This document shows, piece after piece, positions 46,482 to 56,140 of a DNA stretch of 64,000 nt. The DNA lies in assembly GCA_014695255.1 (NCBI GenBank), contig JACJNX010000060.1:62001-126000 (forward strand), in the 5' to 3' direction. Numbering within the stretch: the first letter of the stretch is position 1; the number at the start of each line of letters is the position of its first letter. This stretch comes from Cyanobacteria bacterium FACHB-63 (GTDB lineage: Bacteria > Cyanobacteriota > Cyanobacteriia > Leptolyngbyales > Leptolyngbyaceae). Under the pieces are notes generated by a model. The model saw only the letters and a list, made by a program, of their open reading frames with translations, searched no databases and was not told the origin of the DNA. Both the position numbers and the translations under genes were made by a program.

Positions 46482-47432
46482 ATGAAGATTTCAAAACGAT
46501 TTAAAGCTTTGCTCCGTCCGGTGATCGCACTGGCGCTAGTGATTACACTGGCGTTTGGTCATGCGGATGGTGCGCTAGCAGCAAGCGGTGGGCGGATTGG
46601 TGGCGGTTCATTTAGAGCGCCGGCTCGGAGCTATTCGCCTCCTAGCCGGACTTATTCTCCACCTGGAGGCGGTTACGGTGGTGGCTATTACCCCGGTGGC
46701 GGTGGTTTCTTCCCATTTGTCTACTTCCCGTTCTTTGGCACTGGAGGCGGACTGGGCGGAGTATTCTCGCTGTTCATTCTGATTTCGGTTGCAGGCTTCT
46801 TGGTCAACAGCTTCCGCCGCGCTAGCAGCGATGGTGAGTTGGATTACGGCTCTCCAGCGGTTTCGGTGGCGAAAGTCCAAGTTGGGCTGCTGGCTCAAGC
46901 ACGGGAACTGAAAGCCGATCTCGATCGCATCGGTGAACGCGCTGATACCGAGACTTCTGAAGGCTTAGCTCAAGTGCTACAAGAAGTGACTCTTGCTCTG
47001 TTACGGAATCCTCAGTATTGGGTGTACGGCATTGCCGAATCGAGCCAAGCTCGACTTGAAGCCGCAGGTGCAGAGTTCAACCGTCTGGCATTATCTGAGC
47101 GCAGCAAGTTTAATGCAGAAACCTTCTCGAACGTAAACAATCAATTGAAGCCAGCTTCATCGAGTGCGTTGACCGTTGCAGAAAAAGGTGGCGCATTATC
47201 AGAGACTTCTGGCGAGTACATTGTTGTAACACTGCTGGTGGGAACTCAAGGTAAGTTGCAGCTTCCGCAGATCAATAGTGCTGAAGACCTGCGACGATCG
47301 CTCGGCCAGTTGGGTAGTGTTTCAAGCGATCAGCTTCTAGCTTTGGAAGTGCTATGGACTCCGCAAGCTGAAGGTGATGTTCTGACTCGCGATGATCTGT
47401 TGGCAGAGTATCCGAACTTAAAGATGGTCTAA
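46482..47432 (+). CDS. DUF1517 family membrane protein
   Basis: A 316-aa protein. A signal-like helix (ALVITLAFGHADGALAASG) is followed by a Gly/Tyr/Ser/Pro-rich segment (RIGGGSFRAPARSYSPP, GGGYGGGYYPGGGGFFPF), a second membrane helix (GVFSLFILISVAGFLVNSF) and a conserved soluble DUF1517 domain (VAKVQVGLLAQARELKADLD, YIVVTLLVGTQGKL, VLWTPQAEGDVLTRDDLLAEYP). Homologues occur in cyanobacterial and plastid membranes; function unknown. ATG at 46482, after AGGGGAAAG. A strong terminator follows. Confidence 0.87.
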   Translation: MKISKRFKALLRPVIALALVITLAFGHADGALAASGGRIGGGSFRAPARSYSPPSRTYSPPGGGYGGGYYPGGGGFFPFVYFPFFGTGGGLGGVFSLFILISVAGFLVNSFRRASSDGELDYGSPAVSVAKVQVGLLAQARELKADLDRIGERADTETSEGLAQVLQEVTLALLRNPQYWVYGIAESSQARLEAAGAEFNRLALSERSKFNAETFSNVNNQLKPASSSALTVAEKGGALSETSGEYIVVTLLVGTQGKLQLPQINSAEDLRRSLGQLGSVSSDQLLALEVLWTPQAEGDVLTRDDLLAEYPNLKMV

Positions 47433-47441
47433 GCCATTGAG

Positions 47442-47470
47442 AAAAGGGGCGAATGATTCGCCCCTTTTTT
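47442..47470 (+). terminator. Intrinsic terminator of the DUF1517 gene
   Basis: AAAAGGGGCGAAT (47442-47454) pairs perfectly with ATTCGCCCCTTTT (47456-47468) and runs into a TTTTTT tract, 10 bases after the stop codon. Confidence 0.9.
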
Positions 47471-47759
47471 GTGTCAAAAATTTCGCCATGTTTTGATACC
47501 GATTTAGAAAGTGTGACAGATTACCAATTCGTTAATCGCGGTGATCGATCAAGTACAACCTTCGTAAATCAAATTGGTATTACGATCCATTTAGAATTAC
47601 AGACAGAGTAATCAACACATTAAGGCAACCTTCACAAAGTCCAGGTCGCCTGAGATCAGACTGATAATAAAAGAACACTTCCGACGGACGATGCTCGACA
47701 CCCCGCAGTGTAATAGAGTCAATCGCTTCCTCTAAAACCTGCCGCTTGCTCCTCCGGAT
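47471..47759. other. Gap upstream of the sensor kinase
   Basis: This 289-base stretch shows no gene. It must hold the promoter of the GAF histidine kinase. A minus-strand frame here runs into the kinase gene and is not protein-like. Confidence 0.45.
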
Positions 47760-49550
47760 ATGCCTAGCTTCCAGAACCTGAGTCAAACTTCTTCCTGGAC
47801 TGTGTTTAACCAAGTCGGAAGCTTGCTCCAACAGATGGTTGAATCAAACGCGATCGTATTGACAGAAGCTGAGTTTCCTCAGATCACCTATCGCTTTGTC
47901 GTTGTAGCCTCGCCCGACTTTAGCGCCTTGCTGCTAGGAACACCCTTAGATTTAGAGCACTGTTGTCTAGAGCTATCGTTTTCGCCTGCTGCGATCGCCG
48001 ACTTTCTTGGCACTTTAAGCAATCCGTCTACCTTTTCATTTGAACTACAGGAAAATAAAAGCGATCGCCAAAGTGAATTTACACTAAAACTGATCGAACT
48101 GTTGTCCTATCCTGCGCTAGACGCTGCAATGTTCCATCAAGTCGAGCAGGAACGCTTACTCAGTCAGATCACAACTTTAATTCGGCACAGCTTAAACCTG
48201 CCTGTGATTCTCGAAATCGCAGTTCACCGAGTGCGCGATTTTCTGCAAGCCGATCGTTTAATCATTTATCAATTCAACTTTCCGGCTCCTTCTTGTGAGA
48301 TCGATCCGATGACCAGCTCGATCGCTGACGGTATGATTCCGAAGTTAGATGGGATTACCTATGAGTCACGCAGTAGCGATGCGATCGCCTCAATTCTGAA
48401 TGTGATGAGTGAATATAGTGCTGCCAGTTTACAGCGGCTTCAGAAAACTCAGTACGAATCGATTACCTGGACAGTGAACGGACATAAATCTTCAACGGTT
48501 GCCTCGTTGTTAAATCAGTTCTCACTCGATATGCAAGCGGAACTGGTCACTCCGATCGTCGTACAAGATGAGCTTTGGGGATTACTGATTGTGCATCAAT
48601 GCCAACAGCCCCGGCAGTGGAACGATCGCGAAAAAGTCTTGCTTCAGCGCATCGCCGAGCATCTCGCGATCGCTATTTATCAGGCAAAACTTTACAGCGA
48701 ACTAGAAGAGCAGAAAGACACGCTAGAACAGCAAATTATCGATCGCACTCAAGAACTGAGAGATACTTTGATCGCCGCTCAATCGGCAAACCGTGCTAAA
48801 TCAGAATTTCTCGCTACGATGAGTCACGAACTTCGATCACCGCTAACAACGATTATCGGCATGGCTTCAACGCTATTACGCTCATATAACCAGGATGTGA
48901 GCTACACGCTGGCTCCTCGAAAGCAGCGGGAATATCTCCAAACGATTCAAGATCGGGGCGAACACTTGCTGACACTCATCAACGATATTCTCGATTTGTC
49001 AGAAGTAGAGGCGGGGAGAATGTTTCTGCAAATTCAGCGATTTTCCCTCGCTGACCTGGCTCAGCAAACCATTCAACTACTACAGGATAAAGCCGACGCA
49101 AAACAGGTAGAACTATCGCTAGAGCTGCTGCCACAACGATCGCAAAGTGTCATAGAGCGATCGCAAGACTTTCTGTTTCAAGCTGATCCCCAACGAGTCC
49201 AGCAAATTTGCCTCAATTTGCTCAGCAATGCGATTAAGTTCACTCCAGCACAAGGTCGCGTTACGATGCGTATCAGAATTAGTCGAGAAGCCGCAGTCTT
49301 ACAAGTCGAAGATACGGGAATTGGCATTCCTAGCCATCAGCGATCGTTTCTGTTTCAGAAGTTTCAGCAGCTAGATGCGTCGTACGATCGCAAGTATGAA
49401 GGAACAGGGTTAGGACTCGCGCTCACCAAGCAATTAGTCGAGCTACACGGAGGCTCGATCGAGGTGGAATCAACGGTTGGTGTTGGCTCAAAGTTTACTG
49501 TGTACTTACCGATACAGGTACTTTCGGCGATCGAGCATAGCCGAAAATGA
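47760..49550 (+). CDS. GAF-domain sensor histidine kinase
   Basis: A 596-aa cytosolic kinase. Residues about 1-125 form an uncharacterised N-terminal domain. A phytochrome-type GAF domain lies at about 135-315 (LNLPVILEIAVHRVRDFLQADRLIIYQF, PIVVQDELWGLLIVHQC). I see no obvious chromophore-binding Cys in the usual spot, so it may not be photoactive. A coiled coil (about 318-350) leads to the H-box with His in LATMSHELRSPLTTI and an HATPase domain with NLLSNAIKFT and GTGLGLALTKQL. No receiver domain. Partner regulators are not adjacent. Confidence 0.9.
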   Translation: MPSFQNLSQTSSWTVFNQVGSLLQQMVESNAIVLTEAEFPQITYRFVVVASPDFSALLLGTPLDLEHCCLELSFSPAAIADFLGTLSNPSTFSFELQENKSDRQSEFTLKLIELLSYPALDAAMFHQVEQERLLSQITTLIRHSLNLPVILEIAVHRVRDFLQADRLIIYQFNFPAPSCEIDPMTSSIADGMIPKLDGITYESRSSDAIASILNVMSEYSAASLQRLQKTQYESITWTVNGHKSSTVASLLNQFSLDMQAELVTPIVVQDELWGLLIVHQCQQPRQWNDREKVLLQRIAEHLAIAIYQAKLYSELEEQKDTLEQQIIDRTQELRDTLIAAQSANRAKSEFLATMSHELRSPLTTIIGMASTLLRSYNQDVSYTLAPRKQREYLQTIQDRGEHLLTLINDILDLSEVEAGRMFLQIQRFSLADLAQQTIQLLQDKADAKQVELSLELLPQRSQSVIERSQDFLFQADPQRVQQICLNLLSNAIKFTPAQGRVTMRIRISREAAVLQVEDTGIGIPSHQRSFLFQKFQQLDASYDRKYEGTGLGLALTKQLVELHGGSIEVESTVGVGSKFTVYLPIQVLSAIEHSRK

Positions 49551-49801
49551 TGTGCTATTGGGGAAGCAATCTGACTGTTATTGAATCGAGGTCGATGGCT
49601 TCAGTTGAACTTGAGATCATTTTCCATCATCCCGAAGAAGTTAAATCGAGACTACATCTGTTAATCTACTAATGCTGCTCAAGCAACGAAATGCGTCAGA
49701 ATTCGAGCATCGGTGTCTCAAACATGGGCAGCGTCTCTCAAGCGTTCTACACGGCTCTTAGCCTACGCCGCTTTTTTCCTACGTTTGCCCCACCTGAAAA
49801 A

Positions 49802-50479
49802 TCAGCAAGCGCCCTCCCGTCTAAGAACAACTTGAATTGTTCGGCAAAGCAGGGTTAAGTCGTGTAAGACGGACCATTGTTGCTGATAGCGTAAATCTAA
49901 TTCAACAATCTGTTCAAAATTGGAGATGCTAGAGCGACCGTTGACTTGCCATTCGCCTGTTATTCCAGGTTTGACCTCTAATCTTAACCAATGATGAGCA
50001 GCATAACTTCTCACTTCATCTGGTGTAGGAGGGCGCGTACCAACCAAGCTCATCTGACCCAGCAAAACATTCCAGAATTGGGGAAACTCATCTAGGCTAG
50101 TGCGGCGCAGAAATCGCCCAACCCGTGTGATACGGGGGTCTTCGCTATTTTTGAAGACGTGCCCTTCGATCTGATTCTTAATTTTGTGCTTCAGTGCATC
50201 TGCATCCATAACCATAGAGCGGAACTTCCAAATTCGGAATTCCTGCCCGCGGTAACCGCAGCGAGTTTGGCTATAAAAGATAGGTCCAGGAGTATCTATC
50301 CGAATTGCAATTGCAATTGGAAGTAGAAGAATACTAGTAATTGCTAATCCGATTAAAGCCCCAACAATATCAAGACACCGCTTGATTCGACTGCTATAGG
50401 AAGGATGCGCACTGGAATGCGAGGAAGCGAGAGCAGAAACTTCAGTAAATTGAGAAAATTGGAATTCAGGGACACTCAT
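49802..50479 (-). CDS. Undecaprenyl-phosphate sugar phosphotransferase (exopolysaccharide priming)
   Basis: A 225-aa bacterial sugar transferase (WbaP/EpsL type), which loads the first sugar phosphate on the lipid carrier for polysaccharide synthesis. One N-terminal membrane helix (DIVGALIGLAITSILLLPIAIAI) precedes the catalytic region: DTPGPIFYSQTRCGYRGQEF, WKFRSMVMDAD, RRTSLDEFPQFWNVLLGQMS and VKPGITGEWQVNGRS. Full length for the short form. It may be a remnant of a larger polysaccharide locus, since what follows upstream is decayed. Confidence 0.92.
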   Translation of the reverse strand: MSVPEFQFSQFTEVSALASSHSSAHPSYSSRIKRCLDIVGALIGLAITSILLLPIAIAIRIDTPGPIFYSQTRCGYRGQEFRIWKFRSMVMDADALKHKIKNQIEGHVFKNSEDPRITRVGRFLRRTSLDEFPQFWNVLLGQMSLVGTRPPTPDEVRSYAAHHWLRLEVKPGITGEWQVNGRSSISNFEQIVELDLRYQQQWSVLHDLTLLCRTIQVVLRREGAC

Positions 50480-51079
50480 AGTCTTGTTAGATTGAAGGTA
50501 AGACGGTATGCACTCCTGACTGTAGATCAGCTTGAAGGAACCTACAGAACAGTTAATTCTTGCACAGGAACCATTTAAAATCTTTTCCTGGTATGTAAGG
50601 CAAACAGAAAAGCCGTCTTGAGCAACTCACAGAATTGGAGAAAGGGCCGTAATGTAAAAACTGCAAGGAGTGTGATGCCCGGAGATATTAGCTTTGAGAA
50701 CACTCTAACGATAGCTATGATTGCATAACATTTAAGATAAAAACTGGATTTAACCTAGCTATCCAAGTTACTCAAATGATCAACTTGGTCAAGTTATGCA
50801 ATCTATCATGTAGCTATGATGCGTGCACTACCGAACTCTAACACAGGCTTTAAGCAGTAGGGGAACAAGAAAGTAATAGTCATCAATCTGAGTTACTGCA
50901 TTGCAGTATAAGATAGCGTAGAAGACAATCAAAGCCGATAGATGCGATTTTCCTGATGCACAAAACCTTTGCAAGTATAATATTAGGAACGCAACGTTTT
51001 TATTACCCGATACACGGTAAATTAACAGGAAAAATACAATCCTTTGATTTTGCGTAAAGATTAGTAGACCTCTTGCAGA
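50480..51079. other. Gene-free gap upstream of the sugar transferase
   Basis: These 600 bases are AT-rich with fewer HIP1 sites than neighbours. No complete gene is seen. A minus-strand frame with no usable start (about 50575-50755) encodes a hydrophobic stretch and might be a fragment of a lost membrane protein. The interval borders a transposase remnant, so it is probably decayed sequence. Confidence 0.45.
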
Positions 51080-51372
51080 TTAACTCTGTGTTGTGAATTG
51101 TGTTTGATCATAGTTGTACAACGCTGCAATTTGATTGCAGCGTAAGCAGCGACGACGATCGCGTCACCAGTCTGCTTAAATGCGGAAAATTTTGAACAAT
51201 GATGCACCTGCTCAATTCGCACTCGACAACAGGTTAATGAAGGATTTTGGGCTTTTTGAGCAACGCTGATTTGACCGTCTCTGAGCTTTTTATGTAACGG
51301 TTCATGTTTCTCGATGCACCTCCTAGCGGAATAGCTGCACCGAGAAACGTGAACAATGCAACTCTTCCTCAT
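51080..51372 (-). pseudogene. Remnant of an IS5-type transposase (C-terminal end)
   Basis: The minus strand carries the end of a DDE transposase of the IS5 group. One frame gives PLHKKLRDGQISVAQKAQN followed by RVRIEQVHHCSKF, matching the late region with its KRIxVEH motif (KIFR-like next). After a frameshift near 51175 another frame reads RRRCLRCNQIAALYNYDQ and stops at 51080, which matches the usual RRRRFGLRCNLIAALYNYE end. The N-terminal and catalytic parts are missing. No intact inverted repeats are seen. Confidence 0.75.
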
Positions 51373-51716
51373 TGAAGTCTTTGCGACGGAACCTGATCCC
51401 TAACCAAAATCATGCCTCTTTGAGACCATTTGTCACAATGCCAAGTGGAGTAACAGAAGATAGCTTGGCGATCTGGGGAGATTTGGGAATTCTGGGCTTA
51501 GCCGCTTGTGGGTATCTTTGCTGGCTCAGTTGGCGCTATCTGTGCCTTGACGATGTCTCGAAGTGGCAAATGCTCACTGTGTTTGTGCATGGATTGATTT
51601 TTACACAGATACAAGAACCCGGCTATATGTTGTTTATCACTGCACTGATCGGACTAGGCTGGCAAGAAGCTCGAAGTAAAGCCCGGTTGCACAATCAGAG
51701 CAAAGCGTCCAATTAG
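51372..51716 (+). pseudogene. Truncated polysaccharide-polymerase/O-antigen-ligase-like fragment
   Basis: A 114-codon frame whose last ~90 residues look like the end of a multi-helix polysaccharide polymerase: GVTEDSLAIWGDLGILGLAA followed by three hydrophobic segments (GYLCWLSWRY, LTVFVHGLIFTQI, LFITALIGLGW). Full proteins have about 400 aa and ten helices, so most of the N-terminal part is gone. The break is next to the transposase remnant, which suggests insertion and deletion. Identification as polymerase is by pattern only. Confidence 0.55.
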
Positions 51717-51890
51717 GGCACAACCAGCAGTTGAGAGATTAGGGATTGAGGGTTTAATGAGCGTTTGGAAAATCAGAACCAAAACACTTATTGACCCAAG
51801 TATTGCGGGACTCAGCGTGACGATTGATTGTGATTTTATTTGTTTATTTGAGTTCAGACTTAATCAAAAACATTCAAGGATCAAGAACAT

Positions 51891-53642
51891 TCAAGGTTTG
51901 ATGAGTAACCGTTCAGAATGATGATGAGCAAAGCCAGCTTTTGCGCGTCGAAGTTGCTGATGCAATATCAACACAATGAGCACAAAGCTAGTAATGCAGA
52001 AAAGCCAGAGTGTACTCAAGTTTGCTAACTTGAAGCCCAAACTTAACCCTAAACTAATTCCTAGCACTGCGGTTAGCAAAGCGATCGAGACCACAATCCA
52101 CTTCTGTCCTCCCTGAAAGAGCAAGCGCTCAATCGTCATCCCGATTGACAATGCACTCAATGCACCGCTTCCCACCCCTACCCCTGCACCCAACATCACT
52201 GCTGAGCTAGTCACTGAGGTAATCGCACCCGATAATCCCTGTAGCAGCATTGTTCCTCCAAGTGCTACCGCAGCAAACGTGCTAGCGCTAGCTCCAGTTC
52301 GCCACCCGGACGATCGCATTAACCAAGCCCCTCCTTCTAGCCCGATCGCACCGCCTAAAATCGCACCAAAACTAGTTGACTCGGCTGCCATTGACCCTGC
52401 TTCTAAGGTTTGAACACCCCAACTGGTGAGCCATCCTACGGCTGAGCATACTAGCCCTAGTGCTCCCAGTACACTGTAGAACAGTAGCGAAGATGTAGCT
52501 GGCCGGCGAGCCGTTTGAACTTGTAAATTGAGAGCAGTGGTCTGAGCTAACGCATTTGTGTGCAGTAGGAGTTTGCGCGAGTAAGTCTTGCCCGCCATTA
52601 ACTTGTTAGTCGCGATCGTAACCTCAAACTGCTGACAATTTCCCGCAAACGTTGCAGGTTCAACCGTAATCCAGCGGTAAAGTTCTGGATGGGGATCATT
52701 CGGATGTGGTGCAACTTCCCAACGTCCTTCTAGCATCGTGTCCGGAATCGGATTTGCGATCGTAATTGTTTCTGTTAGAAAGTCTCCAAGACGCTTAGCT
52801 TCTATCACCAAGGTCGATCGACTCAGTTGTGCTTCGGGGGGACGCAGCGGAGACTGAGGAATCGCAGCAAGGGCAGTAACAGCATTTGGAAAGCGGTCTT
52901 TGACCTTTGGCTCAACCATCTTTTCGAGCCATTGCACCCATTGCGAATTTATTTTAGTAACAAGATGCGCAAAGCTGATGCGATAACTAATATCGACCAG
53001 TTCTCCGATGCGATCAGATTTCGTTCCGGTCAGCAAGCAAATCAGCGTCATTCCTAACCCATAGAGATCTGAGGCTTCGCTTAACTGTCGATTAAACAGT
53101 TGTTCAGGCGGCATAAAACCAAGCGTTCCTTTCACTACGCTACTGATGCCAACTTCTCCTTCTCCCACACGCGCAAAGCCAAAATCCACGAGATAGACCT
53201 GTCCTGATTCATCGACTAGCAGATTCTCTGGCTTGATATCGCGGTGAATTACAGGTGGGATTCGGGTTTGCAGATAGACGAGCACTTCGAGCGCAGCGAT
53301 TGCGATCTGCCGCACTTCGTCGGGGGCGAAACTACGAGATACCGATAGTGGAGTTGCATTCTTGTATTCCTGAATCATGCAAAAACCATCGTCGGTTTGA
53401 AAAGAATCCAGGTAGTGGGGAATCCCGGAATGATTTAGTTCTTTTAGAACTTGAATCTCGCGTTCGTAGACATCATAGTCCGACCAACGATTTGTTTTAG
53501 CAAACTGGAACTGTTTAACAACAACTGATTGCCCAGTGAGCAGATGAGTTGCTAAATAGGTGACACGACCGCCCGCACGGTTATGACCTAGTTCTTTCTC
53601 GACTCGATAATGGTACTGTGCAAAGTTGGGAAAGGCATTCAT
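51891..53642 (-). CDS. Serine/threonine protein kinase with glycine-rich membrane C-terminus
   Basis: A 583-aa Hanks-type kinase. The kinase domain spans about residues 10-275: glycine loop LGHNRAGGRV, ATP Lys in VVVKQF, catalytic HRDIKPENLL, DFGFARVG, and GFMPPEQLF in the activation segment. A beta-rich domain of about 110 residues follows. The last ~200 residues hold about five Gly/Ala/Ser-rich hydrophobic segments (AILGGAIGLEGGAW, AVMLGAGVGVGSGALSALSIG) like DUF456 or glycine-zipper channels. Kinase outputs and targets are unknown. ATG at 53642. Confidence 0.9.
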   Translation of the reverse strand: MNAFPNFAQYHYRVEKELGHNRAGGRVTYLATHLLTGQSVVVKQFQFAKTNRWSDYDVYEREIQVLKELNHSGIPHYLDSFQTDDGFCMIQEYKNATPLSVSRSFAPDEVRQIAIAALEVLVYLQTRIPPVIHRDIKPENLLVDESGQVYLVDFGFARVGEGEVGISSVVKGTLGFMPPEQLFNRQLSEASDLYGLGMTLICLLTGTKSDRIGELVDISYRISFAHLVTKINSQWVQWLEKMVEPKVKDRFPNAVTALAAIPQSPLRPPEAQLSRSTLVIEAKRLGDFLTETITIANPIPDTMLEGRWEVAPHPNDPHPELYRWITVEPATFAGNCQQFEVTIATNKLMAGKTYSRKLLLHTNALAQTTALNLQVQTARRPATSSLLFYSVLGALGLVCSAVGWLTSWGVQTLEAGSMAAESTSFGAILGGAIGLEGGAWLMRSSGWRTGASASTFAAVALGGTMLLQGLSGAITSVTSSAVMLGAGVGVGSGALSALSIGMTIERLLFQGGQKWIVVSIALLTAVLGISLGLSLGFKLANLSTLWLFCITSFVLIVLILHQQLRRAKAGFAHHHSERLLIKP

Positions 53643-54222
53643 GTTGGTTTCATTTCTCTAACACTGTTACGCAAACAGTCTTCACGCTGGAAAAGCACTC
53701 ACTTGGGGGATTGGTGAATAACCCAAACTTTGAAAGCCCAGAAGCGATCGCACCACAAGGCGCAGTAATCAGGAACACCCTTGGATGCGTTTGAGGAGGT
53801 AGAGTCGCGGCGGTAGATTAAGCGTTTTCTGCTGGCCCGATCATGATCGGAGGAGCAATTAGAGCACAAAGTGTTGCGACGATCGCAAGGGGTGAAATCA
53901 ATTGGTGTCGCTAACGACGGAGGGCAATCAGTCAGGCATTGCCAATCAATGTCGGAACAATTAAGACCTCCACTTTCATTTTAGGTATGGCACAACAAGC
54001 CATCAACCTTTTACTGTATCCCACACAAATTCTCAAGCACGTAGGTTCCAGTCTATACATTAGCTAAATTACTGAAGTTGATTTGTGTAGTTTCTGTGAA
54101 GTCTCAGAACTTCTACTGGAATATTTATTTGTCGCATGTTTATGCTTAGGAACCCGAAGAGCAGAATGGTCTGTATTGGAACAAGTCAAACGTCTCTACT
54201 GCAGGTCATCACTAAGTTTTGC
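53643..54222. other. Gene-free gap upstream of the Ser/Thr kinase
   Basis: A gap of 580 bases. A minus-strand frame without any start codon stays open for about 95 codons up to the kinase gene and encodes a Cys-rich sequence. A second frame encodes LAIVATLCALIAPP. Neither has a start or a recognisable family. I make no gene call; a decayed upstream gene or a long leader is possible. Confidence 0.45.
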
Positions 54223-54543
54223 TCAACTCGCTGATTGAACTTTCATTAATGAAGCAGTCCACATATCAGATGGATTTGAGTAGTAATTAATATCTTCAAC
54301 CTGATACACTACGCTGACCCCTTCAAAACGCAGGAGCAAAAAATCTTCCTTTCTGATGCCCTTGCCCTGCCCAGTCATGTAGCCTTTAGAACCATAACTA
54401 ATTGATTCAAAAAAATAGTCGATACCCATTTCGTAGCAAGTGTAATCGTGAGTCTTTCGCCGTCTCGGAAAGACATAACTCAGCAGATTCAGAATTTTTA
54501 AGAGGGTTTCAGGCTTTGTGATTTGTCCTCTTCCAGATTCCAT
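54223..54543 (-). CDS. Unknown soluble protein (106 aa)
   Basis: A mixed alpha/beta-looking protein with a helix (KPETLLKILNLLSYVFPRRR) and beta strands (YTCYEMGIDYFFESISYG, LLLRFEGVSVVYQVEDIN). No family is recognised and no membrane segment is present. ATG at 54543. It stands alone with gaps of about 300-600 bases on each side, in the least dense part of the window, and may be recently acquired. Confidence 0.6.
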   Translation of the reverse strand: MESGRGQITKPETLLKILNLLSYVFPRRRKTHDYTCYEMGIDYFFESISYGSKGYMTGQGKGIRKEDFLLLRFEGVSVVYQVEDINYYSNPSDMWTASLMKVQSAS

Positions 54544-54847
54544 AATTTTCGTTTATCCATCTCTATATAGGCAAGCCAAATTCAAGAAGGAGCAGTGCAT
54601 TCAAACTGATAGTTAGAGCAAGCATTAAGGCATACAATTAGCTCCGCTCAGTTTAGCAATGCCTTATAGCAATTTGCTAGTAATCAAAGCATTGTTTATA
54701 GGGTAAAAGCAGAATGATGTGACAGTTTTTGCCAATTGTCACATTTTTAGAATCGTCTGTCTCAATTTGCTGTAATAGTAGAAAAACCGAACAAAAATAT
54801 CGAGCTTGTACTAGATAATTCTGCAAGTTTCTGATAGCAGTTGATTG
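54544..54847. other. Gap without recognised features
   Basis: This 304-base stretch between the XdhC-family gene and the 106-aa unknown gene is AT-rich. I see no coding frame, no clear hairpin terminator and no RNA gene. Confidence 0.45.
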
Positions 54848-55789
54848 CTAATCAAGCATCAGTTTCGCTTCTCTTAAAGTTTGCGCTTTGCCACTTCGCC
54901 TAATTTGGATGAGTTCTGCACAGATACTCACAGCGATTTCTGCGGGAGTTTGTGCACCAATTTCAATCCCGATCGGCGTGTGAATTGTTGCCAACTGATT
55001 CATGTTATGCCCATGTTGCATTAGCGCTTGAAAGACTTGCTGACTGCGGTTTCGACTGCCAATCATTCCAATGTACTGCATGGAATAAGTGAGGAGAGAT
55101 CGAAGTGTTGCAACATCTTGTTCGATCCCACGAGTGATAAGTGCGGCGTATCGCGATCTTGCTTGAGGTAGAGCTTGTAGCGCCGACTCGATCGAGGTCG
55201 TTAAGCAGATCGCATGAGGAAATCGCGCTGGAAGGGTCAACTCAGGGCGATCGTCCAGAACCATGACCTGAAATTCAGCTAAATGCGCCATTTGCGCCAA
55301 AAGTACTCCAATTTGTCCAGCTCCCACAATTAATAAGCTGGGCATTGATTCAAGCGGCTCGATGAAACATCCTAGAGTCGTTAGTTGTGGAGTATTAACT
55401 GACTCTGGAATCAGATAGGGCACTTGGTCAAATGGAGTGACGATCGTGGCTGGATTTCCGGTTTCTAGAGCCATCAGGATTTGCTGAACCAGGGGTAATA
55501 ATTTCTTGTCCCAGCGTTCGAGCCAAATTCGCATCTGACCACCGCACGTTTCCGAGAGATTAATGTCAACAAACGAATTTATCCCAGATGTTAAAGTCTG
55601 AAGGGCTTTGGCATAAATCTGTGCTTCTCCAATCCCGCCTCCAATCGTTCCCACGCTCTGTTTGTTTGTACAAACAAACATCTTTGATCCAACTCTTCCA
55701 GGTACAGAACCAGAAGTCTGAATAACGGTGGCAAGAACAATAGGCTGCTTCGTCAATTCAGAGGCAATTTGTCGATAAAAATTACTCAC
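54848..55789 (-). CDS. XdhC/CoxI family protein
   Basis: A protein of about 313 aa. The family inserts or matures the molybdenum cofactor for xanthine dehydrogenase and CO dehydrogenase. The N-terminal part has PIVLATVIQTSGSVPG and GTIGGGIGEAQI. The C-terminal part has the Rossmann motif LLIVGAGQIGVLLAQMAH, the ITRGIEQD segment, and IGSRNRSQQVF and IGAQTPAEIAVSICAE. The GTG at 55789 gives the usual N-terminus; a TTG at 55810 would add 7 residues. No molybdoenzyme is nearby, so the client is unknown. Confidence 0.87.
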   Translation of the reverse strand: MSNFYRQIASELTKQPIVLATVIQTSGSVPGRVGSKMFVCTNKQSVGTIGGGIGEAQIYAKALQTLTSGINSFVDINLSETCGGQMRIWLERWDKKLLPLVQQILMALETGNPATIVTPFDQVPYLIPESVNTPQLTTLGCFIEPLESMPSLLIVGAGQIGVLLAQMAHLAEFQVMVLDDRPELTLPARFPHAICLTTSIESALQALPQARSRYAALITRGIEQDVATLRSLLTYSMQYIGMIGSRNRSQQVFQALMQHGHNMNQLATIHTPIGIEIGAQTPAEIAVSICAELIQIRRSGKAQTLREAKLMLD

Positions 55790-55853
55790 AATTCTAGAGA
55801 TCAGACTCAAAAAGCCATAGGAAGAACATGCTTGAGAACAGAAACATTGAATC

Positions 55854-55988
55854 TTAGCTACAGGTTTGGGAACTGCGGCAAAAAGATGCGATCGTTAATT
55901 CTACTAGCTCCCCAGCGACCAGTTCATAACGAGCATTGATGCCAGCGTCATCATCAAGATACTTCTCGATCGCTTTGAAGCGTAGCAT
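55854..55988 (-). pseudogene. Uma2 (DUF820) N-terminal remnant
   Basis: An ATG at 55988 opens 44 codons: FKAIEKYLDDDAGINARYEL followed by VAGELVEL, the standard Uma2 N-terminal strand-helix, and then unrelated codons to a stop at 55854. The nuclease core is absent. It is the third Uma2-derived sequence in this window. The surrounding gap (55811-56140) has nothing else recognisable. Confidence 0.65.
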
Positions 55989-56140
55989 AAAGGATTGGAT
56001 AAAACTACTTTAATCCCAAAGGCGATTAGCTTAATGATTTGATTCTTTAATTCAATGTTGATCGAGAAACTACAAGAGAGGAATTTCGATCAACCTGGAT
56101 TTCGTTCAGAACTTGATTGTAGAGAGCGTCTGGCACTTTT

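Noticed and set aside
50575-50755. Hydrophobic minus-strand open frame in the gap upstream of the sugar transferase
   Set aside because: No usable start codon; too short and unrecognisable to call a gene.
53700-53980. Cys-rich minus-strand open frame of about 95 codons upstream of the Ser/Thr kinase
   Set aside because: No start codon of any usual type, no ribosome binding site and no recognisable family. It may be chance or a remnant.
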